In this document: piece after piece, positions 1 through 14,032 of the stretch
Position numbering within the stretch: position 1 is the stretch's first letter
How the letters are laid out: every line of letters begins with the position of its first letter
Origin: Rhodococcus sp. B7740
GTDB lineage: Bacteria > Actinomycetota > Actinomycetes > Mycobacteriales > Mycobacteriaceae
Length of the DNA stretch: 64,000 nucleotides
Assembly: GCF_000954115.1 (NCBI RefSeq)
Contig: NZ_CP010797.1
Location: 1,736,001-1,800,000 of the forward strand
Direction of reading: 5' to 3'
Made by a program: the position numbers and the translations under genes
Notes under the pieces: model-generated
Told to the model about the DNA's origin: nothing
The model's input: the letters and a program-made list of their open reading frames with translations, nothing else
Databases searched by the model: none

Positions 1-3
1 GAG

Positions 4-528
4 TCACAGCAGTTCGAGCAGAAACGACAACTCTTGCGGGGCGTACCACGCGAGGGTGTGATCCTCGGCGTCGCCGAGCACGAACTCCGCGTCCACGTCA
101 CCCATGTCCGCGGCATCGACGGCAGCGACGGCCTTGGCCACCGCCGATTTGGCCCCTTCGAGATCGACGTGGACCGACGCGACCTGATCCATCCGCAACG
201 GTTCCTTCAGCCGGACGACGGCATCGTCGAGATCGGGGCGCAGAGTGGGATCGTCCACATCGGCCGCGATCACCGCCCGCCGGTACACCACCCCTTCGGC
301 GACCGTACCGGTATCGCTCTCGTCGTCGACGGCGGCGGCGATCAGTCGCAGAGAGGCCCGCGCGGCCTCCCCCATCGCCACCTCGGCAAGCTCCTCGTCG
401 TCGCCGGACGAGTACGCCTCACGCAGCGTCGGTGTCACCGCGAAGGCCGTGCGCGAGACCGGGCTGAACTCGCCCTCCGCCGACAACACTTTCAAGAACT
501 CCAGCGTCGCCGGAACGTAGACACGCAT
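4..528 (-). CDS. Conserved actinobacterial protein, DUF6912-like
   Basis: A 174-residue soluble protein opening MRVYVPATLEFLK, with an acidic, alanine-rich body and no signal peptide or membrane segment. It resembles the small protein (DUF6912 type, Rv3231c-like by position) found in mycobacteria and rhodococci; this family assignment is from memory. The ATG at 528 was chosen because the conserved N-terminus begins there; a longer frame upstream would run into the acyltransferase gene. It lies 10 bases after the stop of the upstream acyltransferase on the same strand, so the two are probably co-transcribed. No catalytic motif is visible and the function is unknown. Confidence 0.7.
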   Translation of the reverse strand: MRVYVPATLEFLKVLSAEGEFSPVSRTAFAVTPTLREAYSSGDDEELAEVAMGEAARASLRLIAAAVDDESDTGTVAEGVVYRRAVIAADVDDPTLRPDLDDAVVRLKEPLRMDQVASVHVDLEGAKSAVAKAVAAVDAADMGDVDAEFVLGDAEDHTLAWYAPQELSFLLELL

Positions 529-538
529 TGCAAAGACC

Positions 539-1984
539 TCACACTCTCGATTCGTTGCTGGCATCGACCAACTCTTCCAATGCCTCGTGCAGAAGCGCCG
601 TGACGACGTCCACGTCGGGCATGGCACCTCGATCGGCATTGAGCCCGAAGAACACGTAGCCGTCGTAGGACGTCAACCCGATGCTCATCGCCTGGTTCTC
701 GAACAGCGGCGACACCGGATACATCTCGAGCATGCGCGCACCACCCACGTACAGCGGGAACTGGGGTCCTGGCGCGTTGGTGACGATCAGATTGAACACC
801 CGCTGAGAGAGCCTGCTGCCCGCCCGCGCGCCCATCGCGTGCAGGCTCGCAGGCGCAAACCCGGAGATGCGCATCAGTGTCTGTGCGGTGACTCCGCGAC
901 TCTGCTTGGCATGCGCCTCGGTGGCGTGCGCAATGTGCGAGAGCCGCACCACAGCATTCGATTCACCGACGGGCAGGTCCACCAGAAACGACGAGACCTC
1001 GCTGCGATCGTCCTCGGCCGGCTCGACCGGCCGCTCGGCCGCATCTCCGAAACCGACCCGATCGGCCGAGACGTACACCGACATGGGCACCATGGCCCGC
1101 ACCGTCGAGGAGGCCGTGACGGGCTCTCCCCGAGAGAGCAGCCAATTGCGCAGTGCCCCGGTCACGACAGCGAGCACCACGTCGTTGATCGAGCAGTCGA
1201 ACCTGTTGTGGGTTCTCCGGTAGTCGGCGAGCTCGGTCTTGGCCACCGCGAATCTGCGGTTTCGCGAGATCGGGGCGTTCAGCGGACTCGACGGCGCGCT
1301 CTGGGTCGCGGTGCGCAGAACCGCCGCGACCTTCGCGGCGGCACGCACTGCCTCGCCCGCGACACCGGCAGCCCCGCGGACCGCACCGCGCAGAGCCTCG
1401 ACGCTCTCCCCAGGACGTACCACCAACTCGGTCAGAGCATCGATGACCAACGCCGAGTCCTTGGGCTCGCGCGCAGGCATCCAGAGTTCCTCGGCCATCG
1501 GCGGCGGATTCTTGCTCGCATCCAGAATGACCTGACCGATGTCTAGCGCGTGCTCGCCGTCGACCAAGGCCGAGTGTGACTTGGTGAAGATCGCGAAGCG
1601 ATTCTTCGACAGGCCCTCGACCAGATACATCTCCCACAGCGGCCGAGTGCGATCGAGTGGGCGCGAGGTCAGTCGCGCGATCAGATCGTGCAACTGATCG
1701 TCGGAACCAGGCTTCGGGAGCGCCGACCGGCGAATGTGGTACGTGATGTCGAAATCCGCGTCGTCGACCCACACCGGCCTGGCCAGACCGAAGGCGACCT
1801 CACGCACCTTCTGCCGATACCGGGGAACCAAGGCCAATCGTTGTTCGACCAACGACAGCAGTCGGTCGTAGCTGAATCCGCTGCGCGGAGTCCGAAAGAT
1901 GGCGAGCGACCCGAGGTGCATGGGGCTGCTACTGGCCTCGAGAAAGTAGAACGACGCATCCTGCGCTGTCAGCCTGGTCGCCAT
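539..1984 (-). CDS. WS/DGAT-family acyltransferase with altered active-site motif
   Basis: A 481-residue member of the wax ester synthase/diacylglycerol acyltransferase family, which transfers acyl groups from acyl-CoA to alcohols or diacylglycerol at the membrane or lipid-droplet surface. The N-terminus (DASFYFLEA), PLWEMYLVEGL near residue 115 and NDVVLAVVTGALR in the second half are all family hallmarks. The condensation motif, normally HHxxxDG, reads HSALVDG at 137-143, so the second His, usually the catalytic base, is Ser. The ATG at 1984 is preferred over an upstream in-frame ATG at 2059 because a -10-like box lies directly against the latter. Position matches the tgs3 region of M. tuberculosis. 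Family is certain; activity is in doubt. Confidence 0.9.
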   Translation of the reverse strand: MATRLTAQDASFYFLEASSSPMHLGSLAIFRTPRSGFSYDRLLSLVEQRLALVPRYRQKVREVAFGLARPVWVDDADFDITYHIRRSALPKPGSDDQLHDLIARLTSRPLDRTRPLWEMYLVEGLSKNRFAIFTKSHSALVDGEHALDIGQVILDASKNPPPMAEELWMPAREPKDSALVIDALTELVVRPGESVEALRGAVRGAAGVAGEAVRAAAKVAAVLRTATQSAPSSPLNAPISRNRRFAVAKTELADYRRTHNRFDCSINDVVLAVVTGALRNWLLSRGEPVTASSTVRAMVPMSVYVSADRVGFGDAAERPVEPAEDDRSEVSSFLVDLPVGESNAVVRLSHIAHATEAHAKQSRGVTAQTLMRISGFAPASLHAMGARAGSRLSQRVFNLIVTNAPGPQFPLYVGGARMLEMYPVSPLFENQAMSIGLTSYDGYVFFGLNADRGAMPDVDVVTALLHEALEELVDASNESRV

Positions 1985-2059
1985 CGCGTGTTCCAGTCCC
2001 CGTCCTCGCGTGAAGTACGCGCCGATTCCTGTGGCCGAGCGCGCAGTGTGCTCGAACAT

Positions 2060-2065
2060 AGAGTA
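2060..2065 (-). promoter_or_regulatory. Candidate -10 box of the WS/DGAT gene
   Basis: TACTCT read on the minus strand, immediately before an in-frame ATG. Transcription starting about 7 bases downstream would exclude that ATG and give a leader of roughly 70 bases to the ATG at 1984. Confidence 0.4.
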
Positions 2066-2169
2066 CGTGGCGGGCCGATGTCGGTCTCGGGGTCGGTCGT
2101 GGACCGTATCGCGGGCCGATCCGGGGTACCGACGGGAACCGAACGCGCTCTCGGACCGTCAATGACGGT

Positions 2170-2747
2170 GTGAGCGTCATCGAATCGAACGACCCGCCGG
2201 ACATCTCCGACACGTCGGCCCCCGGCACCCGGGTCCGCGCCGAGCATCATTGCTTTCTCTCCCGTGCCGCACCGTTCGAACCGCCGCTCTGCACCGGTGC
2301 CGTACACACGTGGGATCCGGCGTCGGCCACCGAACCGCCGCCGCCGGCTCTGCACCGACCTTCCGTGCGCAGCAACCGTTCTCGACCGCGCGTCGAGCCC
2401 TACGGCCGGCCACCGGTACCCGCCGATGCACGGTCGAGTGCCGACCGCGCCATGCGCATGATGATCGAGGTCATCGATCGACGACGCAGCGCAGACCAGC
2501 TGTCACCGTTGTTCACCGCCTCGATGGTCGACCTGGTTCGGACCATCGTGCGGAACCCCCCGCCCGGCAGACGACTCGGATTCGCTGCCGTGCGTCGAGT
2601 ACACGTGGCGTACGATCGGATGTCTCCGCGGAGATCTTCGGCTCCTACACCCGCGGTCCACGCACGTTCGCCTTCGCGGGCCGAATCGAGCTGGCGATCG
2701 ACCCGCGCCGCCCCGGGTGGACGGTCACCTCGCTACGAGTGGGGTGA
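2170..2747 (+). pseudogene. Rv3235-like (DUF6459-type) gene broken by a frameshift
   Basis: The first part, from the GTG at 2170, encodes a proline/arginine-rich leader followed by RMMIEVIDRRRSADQLSPLF and then AAVRRVHVAY. The expected C-terminus (SAEIFGSYTRG ... TVTSLRVG, stop 2745-2747) is in a different frame. The two halves join only if one base is added, or two removed, between about 2605 and 2622. Both halves match the layout I know for the Rv3235 family, and the position opposite secA1 fits. No slippery heptamer is seen at the join, so an indel or a sequencing error is more likely than programmed shifting. The function of the family is unknown. Confidence 0.7.
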
Positions 2748-2784
2748 CGGTCTCCTCGCCCGGAGGCGACGCGACCGTCGTGCA

Positions 2785-5691
<2,907 letters not shown>

Positions 5692-5997
5692 GGGCTTCTC
5701 GTCCTCGATCCTCGGTTCACGGGTACTGGTACGAACAACACTGCATACTGCACGAGCTCACGGGTTCGTCACCACGACTTCTGCGTGACGGGTAACCCGA
5801 ACGCGTCCATGGTAGGCGGTGTCGCTGCGAACCCGGCAGCCCGACTGTCGGTCGTCGGAGATCGTCGATCGACCATTCGGACAACACCGACACAGCACTG
5901 CAGGCTCGACGTGGGGATCGAGTCTCCGGTGTCGAGCCTGCAGCGGTGAAAAGATTTCACGGACGGCGAACGAGTCGCGCCGTCCCGAGCGGTCCGG
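5692..5997. other. Intergenic region between secA1 and hpf
   Basis: 306 bases with no convincing gene. It should hold the secA1 promoter and the end of the hpf transcript. The only clear structure is the inverted repeat at 5898-5943, listed separately. Confidence 0.6.
5898..5943 (-). terminator. Hairpin downstream of hpf
   Basis: A perfect 13-base inverted repeat (CTGCAGGCTCGAC at 5898-5910 against its complement at 5931-5943) with a 20-base loop, 54 bases after the hpf stop. There is no T-tract, as is common in actinobacterial terminators. It could instead be a structured site in the secA1 upstream region. Confidence 0.5.
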
Positions 5998-6666
5998 TCA
6001 GGTGAGTCTGATCAAGCCGTAATCGAAGGCGTGCCGTCGGTACACGACCGAGGGACGATCGGTTGCGCTGTCGTGGAACAGGAAGAAATCGTGACCGACG
6101 AGTTCCATTTCGTACAGTGCGTCGTCGACGCTCATCGGTGCAGCCGAGTGGATCTTGGTTCGCACGATGTGCCCGGGACCGCTCTGGTCGTCCTCGAACG
6201 AGTCGAGTTTGATCTCGGGATCGAGAGCCAGCGTGTCGTCCTCGGCGAGTTCGGCAGTGGCCTCGGCGACGGACACGGGTCTCTTCTCGCCGTAGTGGAC
6301 CTTGCGACGGTCCTTGGTGCGCCGGAGTCTGCTCTCGAGTTTCGACGTCACCGCTTCGAGTGCGGCATAGAAACTGTCGGCACACGCTTCGGCTCGAACG
6401 ACCGGGCCCTTGCCCTTCGCGGTGATCTCCACGCGTTGACATGCCTTGGCCTGGCGGCGATTTCGTTCGTGCTGCAGTTCGACGTCGAACAGGTAGATGG
6501 AGGGATCGAAGCGCTCGAGGCGAGCCAATTTCTCGGAGACGTATATCCGGAAATGATCCGGTATCTCGACGTTGCGGCCCTTGACCACAACGTCCGCATT
6601 GCTCTTGGCGGGTTCTTCCGAGGGCTTCTCGTCGAAGAAAACCGAGGCTTGTGAAGGGGTCGTCAC
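5998..6666 (-). CDS. hpf: Long-form ribosome hibernation-promoting factor
   Basis: 222 residues, the length of long HPF, which binds the 30S decoding region and dimerises idle ribosomes into 100S particles. The N-terminal S30AE domain (VVVKGRNVEIPDHFRIYV, then LQHERNRRQAKACQRVEIT) spans about residues 25-125. A linker leads to the C-terminal dimerisation domain (PMSVDDALYEMELVGHDFFLF). The GTG start at 6666 follows a GGGAGG ribosome binding site 5 bases away. It sits beside secA1 and a comF-like gene as in M. tuberculosis (Rv3241c). Confidence 0.95.
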   Translation of the reverse strand: MTTPSQASVFFDEKPSEEPAKSNADVVVKGRNVEIPDHFRIYVSEKLARLERFDPSIYLFDVELQHERNRRQAKACQRVEITAKGKGPVVRAEACADSFYAALEAVTSKLESRLRRTKDRRKVHYGEKRPVSVAEATAELAEDDTLALDPEIKLDSFEDDQSGPGHIVRTKIHSAAPMSVDDALYEMELVGHDFFLFHDSATDRPSVVYRRHAFDYGLIRLT

Positions 6667-6867
6667 GCGTACCTCCCGATATCGGCCACGCCCACTGTTG
6701 GACGTGGCAAGTGTGCATGCCGAATGGGGAACCTTCCGGCATCTCGAGTCCGGGGCATCACCTCACATCCGGTCCAGTTGGGGCGTGTCCGCGACGTTAG
6801 TCGGTCATCGACTCGTGTGCCACCGTTCACCCCGAATTGGTTGTCGGCGTGTCCCTCCACCTCACCG

Positions 6868-7551
6868 TCACGCACTGGCCACCACCAGCGCGCCGGCCAC
6901 CGGGACCCCGAAATCGGTTAGTACTCTTGCCGATTCGGCCAAGGTCGCGCCGGTGGTGACCACGTCGTCGATGAGCAGAACGGTGAAGTCCGCCGACTCC
7001 GTCCCACGTGGGCCGGTTCGCGGACGAGTCACCCCGACGGCCTCGATCCGGCCCGCCACGTTGTGCTGCCGTTGCCCGGCCGACAGTCCGACCGAGTCGC
7101 GGACCGCGCCGCTCATGCGGAGCACCTCGGGAACGAGCACTCGCTCCGGTGCCAACTGTTCGGCAGCGATCCGAGCGCATCGCAGAACGGGATCACCCCC
7201 GCGAACGCGCGCCGCCCGAGCCCGAGAGGGCGCGCAGATCAGAACCAGCGAACCGAGCTCGGGAGGATCGATCTCACCTGCGTAGCGCAGATGTCCCACG
7301 GCCCCGGCGAGCGCTCGCCCGAAGGGCCGGGCCACCGACCGTCGACCTCGCTCCTTCAAGGCGATCACACCACTGCGACGCGGCCCGGTGTACGTACCGA
7401 GGGACCAGCACGGCACGCCGGGATCGACTCGTGGACGAACGGCGATGGGCGGGACGAACAGGGCCAGGGAACACACCGGGCACCAGTGCTCCCCCGGCAC
7501 ACCGCACCCGGCACACTCGAGAGGCAGAATCAGATCGAGGAGCGATCGCAT
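6868..7551 (-). CDS. ComF-family phosphoribosyltransferase-like protein
   Basis: 227 residues. The N-terminus carries four cysteines (13, 16, 24, 27) in the zinc-ribbon arrangement of ComF proteins. The C-terminal type I phosphoribosyltransferase domain shows the PRPP loop VLLIDDVVTTGATLAES. ComF members take part in DNA uptake or recombination in some bacteria; in actinobacteria the role and substrate are unknown. It lies 46 bases after lpqB on the same strand and matches Rv3242c by position. Confidence 0.88.
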   Translation of the reverse strand: MRSLLDLILPLECAGCGVPGEHWCPVCSLALFVPPIAVRPRVDPGVPCWSLGTYTGPRRSGVIALKERGRRSVARPFGRALAGAVGHLRYAGEIDPPELGSLVLICAPSRARAARVRGGDPVLRCARIAAEQLAPERVLVPEVLRMSGAVRDSVGLSAGQRQHNVAGRIEAVGVTRPRTGPRGTESADFTVLLIDDVVTTGATLAESARVLTDFGVPVAGALVVASA

Positions 7552-7597
7552 GGACGGGGAGTCTGCCCGGGCCCACCGACAAACGTCTGCGGCGTGG

Positions 7598-9379
7598 TCA
7601 GCCGGGCAGAATCGGCACCGCTTCGACTCCGGTCAATCCGGTGACCTCGCGCCAGTACCGGTCGCCGACCGGATCGGTGTTGTTGAGCGCGAACACGGCC
7701 CGCGCGTCGGCCACGTACTCCGTTTCCGGTGAGGCGTCCACCGCCAACACCGGAGTGGTCAGGTTGCGTGAGGGCAGCGGATCCATCCGGGATCCGTCGA
7801 CTGTCACCTCGACCACCGGTGTGTCGGTGGCGACCCGTGCGATCACGATCGTGTCGCCCGTACTCCAGTCCAGACTCGTGGCGTCACTACCGAGTCCGAT
7901 GGCCACGGCCCTCGGCTCGGTCAGGGAGTACACGCCCGAGGGCTCGCGCACCACCGTCGCCACGTACACGACGCCGTCGACGATGAGCGCCGCTCGCACC
8001 CCGTCGCGGGCCAGTCGCAGTTCGGTGATCCGATTGCCGAGTGTCGTGACGGCGGTGGCCTCGACCGGGATCACCGACACCTGACCGGTGGATGGATCGC
8101 GGGCGGCCCGGATGACGTTGGTGCCGTCGATCACCGCCCACGCCGCGTTGTCGTCGGCTCCCCAGGTGGGACGCGTGATCGATTGCCCCTCGGCCACGGG
8201 GAACGCGCCACCGTCGTAGCTACCGACCATGAGCGTGCTCGACGGCGCAGGGGCGGGCCGTCCGGTGTCCGCGACACCTGCCACGAGGGTGCCGTCGTTC
8301 GACAGCGCCACCGAACGCAGGTTGCGGGCCTGCCCGAAGTACCCGGGAGCGGGAGTGGTCTGCGCCTCGTCGACGCGGAGCAATGTGCCGGAGGCCAGTG
8401 CGTGCAGCCCGATGCTCTCGTCGGTACCGCCCAGCGGATCGAACGCGTCGACGCCCGCGGTCGTCCACCCGTCGGGCTTGGTCGTGTCGATGGGTTGACC
8501 GTCGGCGAGCAACACGTACGGCCCTGCTACCTCCGCCGAGGCGAGAGTCCAGATCACTTGAGCGGCAAGCAGTTCGCGATCGCGGTCACCCTTGTTCTGC
8601 AGGCCACCGAAGTCGATCTTGATGCCGCCGAGTCCCACCCCCACCTGCGAGGTCTGGCCGTCCGCCTTGGTGATGGGCCCGCGAATACTCACATCGTCGG
8701 ACAGTTCGTTGCTCACCGCGGCCGCCAGCGCCGACTTGGGGCCGTCGATGAGCAGCTGCACGAGCTGGTTGGCGAGCTGGTCCTGCGATCCGCTGGTCCA
8801 CCGCACGTCGGGCACGAGTACGCCACCGAGCGGATCGACGAAGTAGAGCGATCGCTGCTGATAGGTGTTCAGAAATGCGGATCGATCGATGACGACGCCC
8901 GGCGGCAGTTTCGAGATCCGCCACTGACCGTCCACTCGGGCCATCTCGATCGCGGCGTCGACCGTGTCCGAGCCGGCCTGGTACTCGCCGCCGGAGGCCA
9001 GCATTCCCGCCGTCGTCGAGCGGATGGTGAACTGCGCGGTGTCCGCAGTTCGAGGACCGGACAGGGTGTCGATCCGGTCAGCCACGACCGTCCGTGCGCC
9101 GTCGTCCCACGTTCCCGACGCCTCCTCGGTGAGAAACTGCCGGGCGGCCTGGTGCCTGTTGGCCGAGACCGCGCTGGCCTCGAAGAAGTCGTCGAGCAGG
9201 CGATCGGGCTCGCGTCCCGGCTCGGGGGCCGGGGCGCTGGTCGGCACGGCACCGGCGGTCAAGGTGCCGATGGCCTGAGGGCTGGACGATTCGGGCAGGC
9301 TGGCGCAGCCGCCGACGAGGGCGACGACGAGCGCGCACATCGCCAGCACCCGGGTGCTGCGACGACACGAGAAGATCAC
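7598..9379 (-). CDS. lpqB: Lipoprotein LpqB, partner of the MtrAB system
   Basis: 593 residues. The N-terminus has a basic stretch, a hydrophobic core and a lipobox (LVGGC), so it is predicted to be lipidated and anchored outside the membrane. The GerMN-like middle domain (residues about 130-300) and beta-propeller-like C-terminus match LpqB, which in mycobacteria interacts with the MtrB sensor. The GTG at 9379 overlaps the mtrB TGA in a GTGA, implying translational coupling; this start also places the signal peptide at the very N-terminus, whereas a longer frame would not. Confidence 0.96.
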   Translation of the reverse strand: MIFSCRRSTRVLAMCALVVALVGGCASLPESSSPQAIGTLTAGAVPTSAPAPEPGREPDRLLDDFFEASAVSANRHQAARQFLTEEASGTWDDGARTVVADRIDTLSGPRTADTAQFTIRSTTAGMLASGGEYQAGSDTVDAAIEMARVDGQWRISKLPPGVVIDRSAFLNTYQQRSLYFVDPLGGVLVPDVRWTSGSQDQLANQLVQLLIDGPKSALAAAVSNELSDDVSIRGPITKADGQTSQVGVGLGGIKIDFGGLQNKGDRDRELLAAQVIWTLASAEVAGPYVLLADGQPIDTTKPDGWTTAGVDAFDPLGGTDESIGLHALASGTLLRVDEAQTTPAPGYFGQARNLRSVALSNDGTLVAGVADTGRPAPAPSSTLMVGSYDGGAFPVAEGQSITRPTWGADDNAAWAVIDGTNVIRAARDPSTGQVSVIPVEATAVTTLGNRITELRLARDGVRAALIVDGVVYVATVVREPSGVYSLTEPRAVAIGLGSDATSLDWSTGDTIVIARVATDTPVVEVTVDGSRMDPLPSRNLTTPVLAVDASPETEYVADARAVFALNNTDPVGDRYWREVTGLTGVEAVPILPG

Positions 9380-11061
9380 GTCGCGGGCTCCGACGCGGAT
9401 GTCTTGGGTGCGGTGATCGCGGGAATCGGTTGTCCTTGTGCGAATTTCCTGGTGCTGGGTTTGAGGGGCAGTGGGGATCCGATCACCTTGTGCCCGCGCA
9501 CGAGCGGCAGGGTGAGTCGGAAACATGCGCCTTCGCCCACTGCTCCCCACGCTTCGAGCTTACCGTCGTGCAGGCGGGCGTCCTCGACGCTGATGGCCAG
9601 CCCCAGGCCGGTGCCGCCGGAACGTCGAACGCGGGAGGGATCCGAGCGCCAGAACCGGTTGAACACCAGCTTCTCTTCGCCCGGTCGCAGCCCGACTCCC
9701 TGATCTCGCACCACGAATGCTGCCGCGTCGGCGTCCGAGCGCAGCCGCAGCAGGACCGGTTTGCCCTCGCCGTGGTCGAGTGCGTTCGCCAGTAAATTGC
9801 GCAGAATCCGTTCCACCCGTCGGGGGTCGACCTCGGCGATCACTGCGGTCTCGGGCATGTCGATGATCACTTCGGTACCGGTCTCGCGCGCCAGGTGCCG
9901 CACGGTCGACACTGCCGCTCGGGCGCACATGCGCAGGTCGAGCTGTTCGGCGGCCAGTTCGGCGACGCCCGCGTCGTGGCGGCTGATCTCGAGCAGGTCG
10001 CCGAGCAGGGTCTCGAACCGATCGAGCTCGTTGACCAACAGCTCCGAGGATCTCTTGAGGGCAGGCTCGAGGTCGTCGCTGGCGTCGTGAATGAGGTCTG
10101 CGGCCATCCGAACCGTGGTCAGCGGGGTGCGTAGTTCGTGGCTGACGTCGGAGGTGAATCGGCGCTGGAGATTACCGAATTCCTCGAGCTGGGTGATCTG
10201 TTTGGACAGGCTCTCGGCCATCTCGTTGAACGACATCGCGAGTCTGGCCATGTCGTCCTCGCCGCGGACCGGCATGCGTTCCTTGAGCCTGCCGTCGGCG
10301 AACCGCACCGCGATCCTCGACGCCGAACGAATGGGCAGAACCACCTGCCGCGCGACGAGCATCGCGATCGCCGCGAGCAGAACCAGGAGCACCACCGCAC
10401 CGATGAACAGCGTGCCGCGAACGAGCGAGAGCGTACGATCCTCGCTGGCCAGCGGAAAGATGAGGTAGAGCTGCAGGGCCGAGATGTCGGATCCGGTGGG
10501 CGATCCCATGATCAGCGCCGATCCGGAATACCCGCCGTCGCTGTCGGTCACCGTGGCGTACTGCGAACTGATCAGGCCCTTCTTGACGAAGTCGCGCAGG
10601 CTGTTCGGGATCTGATCGACCGGACCGACGGACGCCTCCGCTCGGGTGGCATCGCCCTCCACGATCAGGACCGGATCGAACGATCCCGCCGACCCGGTGG
10701 TCGACGCCGCGTCCAGATCCTGGTTGGTCAGTGCCGCCCTGGCCCGTTCGAGGCGTGTCGCGAGCCCGCTCGAATCGTCGGCTCCGGCGAGGTTGCCCTC
10801 GACGGTGGTCCGCGAACGGTCGAGCTCCTCGGTCGCGGCGGACAACTTGGCCTCGAGCAGTCGATCGGTGATCTGGCTGGTCAACACCACACCGAGGATG
10901 AGAATGACCACCAGGGACAGCGTGAGCGTCGACACGACGACGCGCAGCTGCAGAGACCGTCGCCAGGCATGGCCGAGCGACGTACTCAGCGAACGAAACC
11001 AACGCAGTACCGGTGAGAACTTGCCGTTGATCCGCCGCCGAGAATGGGAGAAACGGATCAC
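9376..11061 (-). CDS. mtrB: Sensor histidine kinase MtrB
   Basis: 561 residues. Two membrane segments (about 40-62 and 218-240) flank an extracellular sensor domain, followed by a HAMP linker, the dimerisation/phosphoacceptor helix with [14 protein letters not shown] (phospho-His 308) and a catalytic ATPase domain ([16 protein letters not shown]). MtrB phosphorylates MtrA and controls cell division, wall metabolism and osmotic response in actinobacteria. The ATG overlaps the mtrA TGA by four bases and its own TGA overlaps the lpqB GTG, so mtrA-mtrB-lpqB is a coupled operon. Confidence 0.98.
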   Translation of the reverse strand: MIRFSHSRRRINGKFSPVLRWFRSLSTSLGHAWRRSLQLRVVVSTLTLSLVVILILGVVLTSQITDRLLEAKLSAATEELDRSRTTVEGNLAGADDSSGLATRLERARAALTNQDLDAASTTGSAGSFDPVLIVEGDATRAEASVGPVDQIPNSLRDFVKKGLISSQYATVTDSDGGYSGSALIMGSPTGSDISALQLYLIFPLASEDRTLSLVRGTLFIGAVVLLVLLAAIAMLVARQVVLPIRSASRIAVRFADGRLKERMPVRGEDDMARLAMSFNEMAESLSKQITQLEEFGNLQRRFTSDVSHELRTPLTTVRMAADLIHDASDDLEPALKRSSELLVNELDRFETLLGDLLEISRHDAGVAELAAEQLDLRMCARAAVSTVRHLARETGTEVIIDMPETAVIAEVDPRRVERILRNLLANALDHGEGKPVLLRLRSDADAAAFVVRDQGVGLRPGEEKLVFNRFWRSDPSRVRRSGGTGLGLAISVEDARLHDGKLEAWGAVGEGACFRLTLPLVRGHKVIGSPLPLKPSTRKFAQGQPIPAITAPKTSASEPAT

Positions 11062-11735
11062 GGCGGTCCGGCCTTGTAGCCGACCCCCCTCACGGTCAAC
11101 ACCACCTCGGGGTTCTCCGGGTCCTTCTCCACCTTGGCGCGCAAACGCTGCACGTGCACGTTCACCAGTCGGGTGTCGGCCGCGTGGCGGTAACCCCAGA
11201 CCTGTTCGAGCAACACCTCTCGAGTGAACACCTGGCGAGGTTTGCGGGCAAGCGCCACGAGCAGGTCGAACTCGAGGGGCGTCAGAGAGACGAGTTCGTC
11301 GCCGCGACTGACCTTGTGGGCCGGCACGTCGATGACGATGTCTGCGATGGACAGCAGTTCGGCGGGTTCGTCCTCGGTCCGACGCAGGCGCGCACGCACC
11401 CGAGCGACCAGTTCCTTCGGCTTGAAGGGCTTCATGATGTAGTCGTCCGCACCGGACTCGAGACCCAGGACGACGTCGACGGTGTCGGTCTTGGCCGTCA
11501 GCATGACGATCGGCACGCCCGAATCGGCACGAAGGACGCGGCAGACGTCGATGCCGTTCATTCCGGGAAGCATCAGGTCGAGCAACACCAGGTCCGGCCG
11601 ATTCTCACGTACGGCAGCCAGAGCTTGGGTGCCGTCGCCGACCACGAAGGGCTCGAATCCCTCACCGCGCAACACGATGGTGAGCATCTCCGCCAGAGCC
11701 GAATCGTCGTCCACAACCAGAATCCGAGGCTTCAT
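11058..11735 (-). CDS. mtrA: OmpR-family response regulator MtrA
   Basis: 225 residues: a receiver domain with acidic pocket DDD at 9-11 and phospho-acceptor Asp53 ([11 protein letters not shown]), then a winged-helix DNA-binding domain ending [12 protein letters not shown]. It is the partner of MtrB and is usually essential in mycobacteria, acting on dnaA, rpf and wall-hydrolase promoters. It starts 4 bases after the tmk stop, so it is probably expressed from the ahcY-tmk operon as well as any internal promoter. Confidence 0.98.
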   Translation of the reverse strand: MKPRILVVDDDSALAEMLTIVLRGEGFEPFVVGDGTQALAAVRENRPDLVLLDLMLPGMNGIDVCRVLRADSGVPIVMLTAKTDTVDVVLGLESGADDYIMKPFKPKELVARVRARLRRTEDEPAELLSIADIVIDVPAHKVSRGDELVSLTPLEFDLLVALARKPRQVFTREVLLEQVWGYRHAADTRLVNVHVQRLRAKVEKDPENPEVVLTVRGVGYKAGPP

Positions 11736-11739
11736 GGTC

Positions 11740-12405
11740 CTATGGTGTCACTTTCCGAACCCCTGATGGCTGATTGAACATGTCGGCGGCGAGTCGATCG
11801 GGGTCGACGTCGGCGGTGACGACCCGCCACGGCGACACCCAGTGCGATGCAGCGAGGGTGCTGTACGCAGCCGAGGTTCGGCTCTGCAGTGAGCTGTCGC
11901 GCTCGTAGGAATCCCGGGTGCGAGCGGCGTCCGCACTCTCCCGGGCCGCAGCACGCTCGGCGGCCAGCGCCACCGGGACGTCGAGGAGAATCTGGACATC
12001 GGGAACGGGCACCGCGAATCGGTCGAACTCGAGCGACCTGATCCATTCGACGGCCTCGCCGTCGGCGGACTGCTCGAGCCGAGCGGCGGTGTAGGCGGCG
12101 TTGGATGCCACGTACCGATCGAGAAGAACGATGTCTTTGTCCGAGAGCAACTTTCGGATCTCGTCGCCCGCGTCCCGGCGATCGAGAGCGAACAACAGGG
12201 CCATCGCGTGCACACTGCCTGCGGTGTCGCCGTGTTCGCCGTGCAACGCCTCCGCAGCCAGATCGGCGTGGATCGATCGGTGGTACCGGGGAAACCCGAT
12301 GCGCTCGACCGACAGGCCGTCACGTTCCCACGCCGAAACGAGCCGACGGGCGAGCGTGTTCTTGCCCGCTCCGTCGACTCCTTCGATGACGAACAGTTTT
12401 CCCAC
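11740..12405 (-). CDS. tmk: Thymidylate kinase
   Basis: 221 residues; phosphorylates dTMP to dTDP for DNA synthesis. The P-loop GVDGAGKNT lies at 9-17, the DRY motif (LLDRYVASNAAYTAARL) near 95 and the LID region near 155-175 (ARTRDSYERD). Starts with GTG 21 bases after ahcY. Order ahcY-tmk-mtrA-mtrB-lpqB is conserved in Mycobacteriales (Rv3248c-Rv3244c). Confidence 0.96.
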   Translation of the reverse strand: MGKLFVIEGVDGAGKNTLARRLVSAWERDGLSVERIGFPRYHRSIHADLAAEALHGEHGDTAGSVHAMALLFALDRRDAGDEIRKLLSDKDIVLLDRYVASNAAYTAARLEQSADGEAVEWIRSLEFDRFAVPVPDVQILLDVPVALAAERAAARESADAARTRDSYERDSSLQSRTSAAYSTLAASHWVSPWRVVTADVDPDRLAADMFNQPSGVRKVTP

Positions 12406-12426
12406 TACCGGACCTGGCCCCGTCGG

Positions 12427-13911
<1,485 letters not shown>

Positions 13912-13944
13912 CTTGCCTCTCCTGTTGACTGAGTATCTGTTCCC

Positions 13945-13950
13945 AGGCTA
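13945..13950 (-). promoter_or_regulatory. Candidate -10 box for the ahcY operon
   Basis: TAGCCT on the minus strand, about 34 bases before the ahcY ATG, leaving room for the ribosome binding site in a short leader. Confidence 0.4.
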
Positions 13951-14032
13951 TCGGGTCCGCGCGGCGGCACCACCGGCTGCCCGAGCGAGCAGGAGTGGAA
14001 CCGGCGAATCGACCGACCGTCGAGAACCCGCT

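Noticed and set aside
13912..14032. Possible SAH riboswitch upstream of ahcY
   Set aside because: No match to the conserved SAH aptamer core was seen, and a -10 box lies so close to the gene that there is little room for it.
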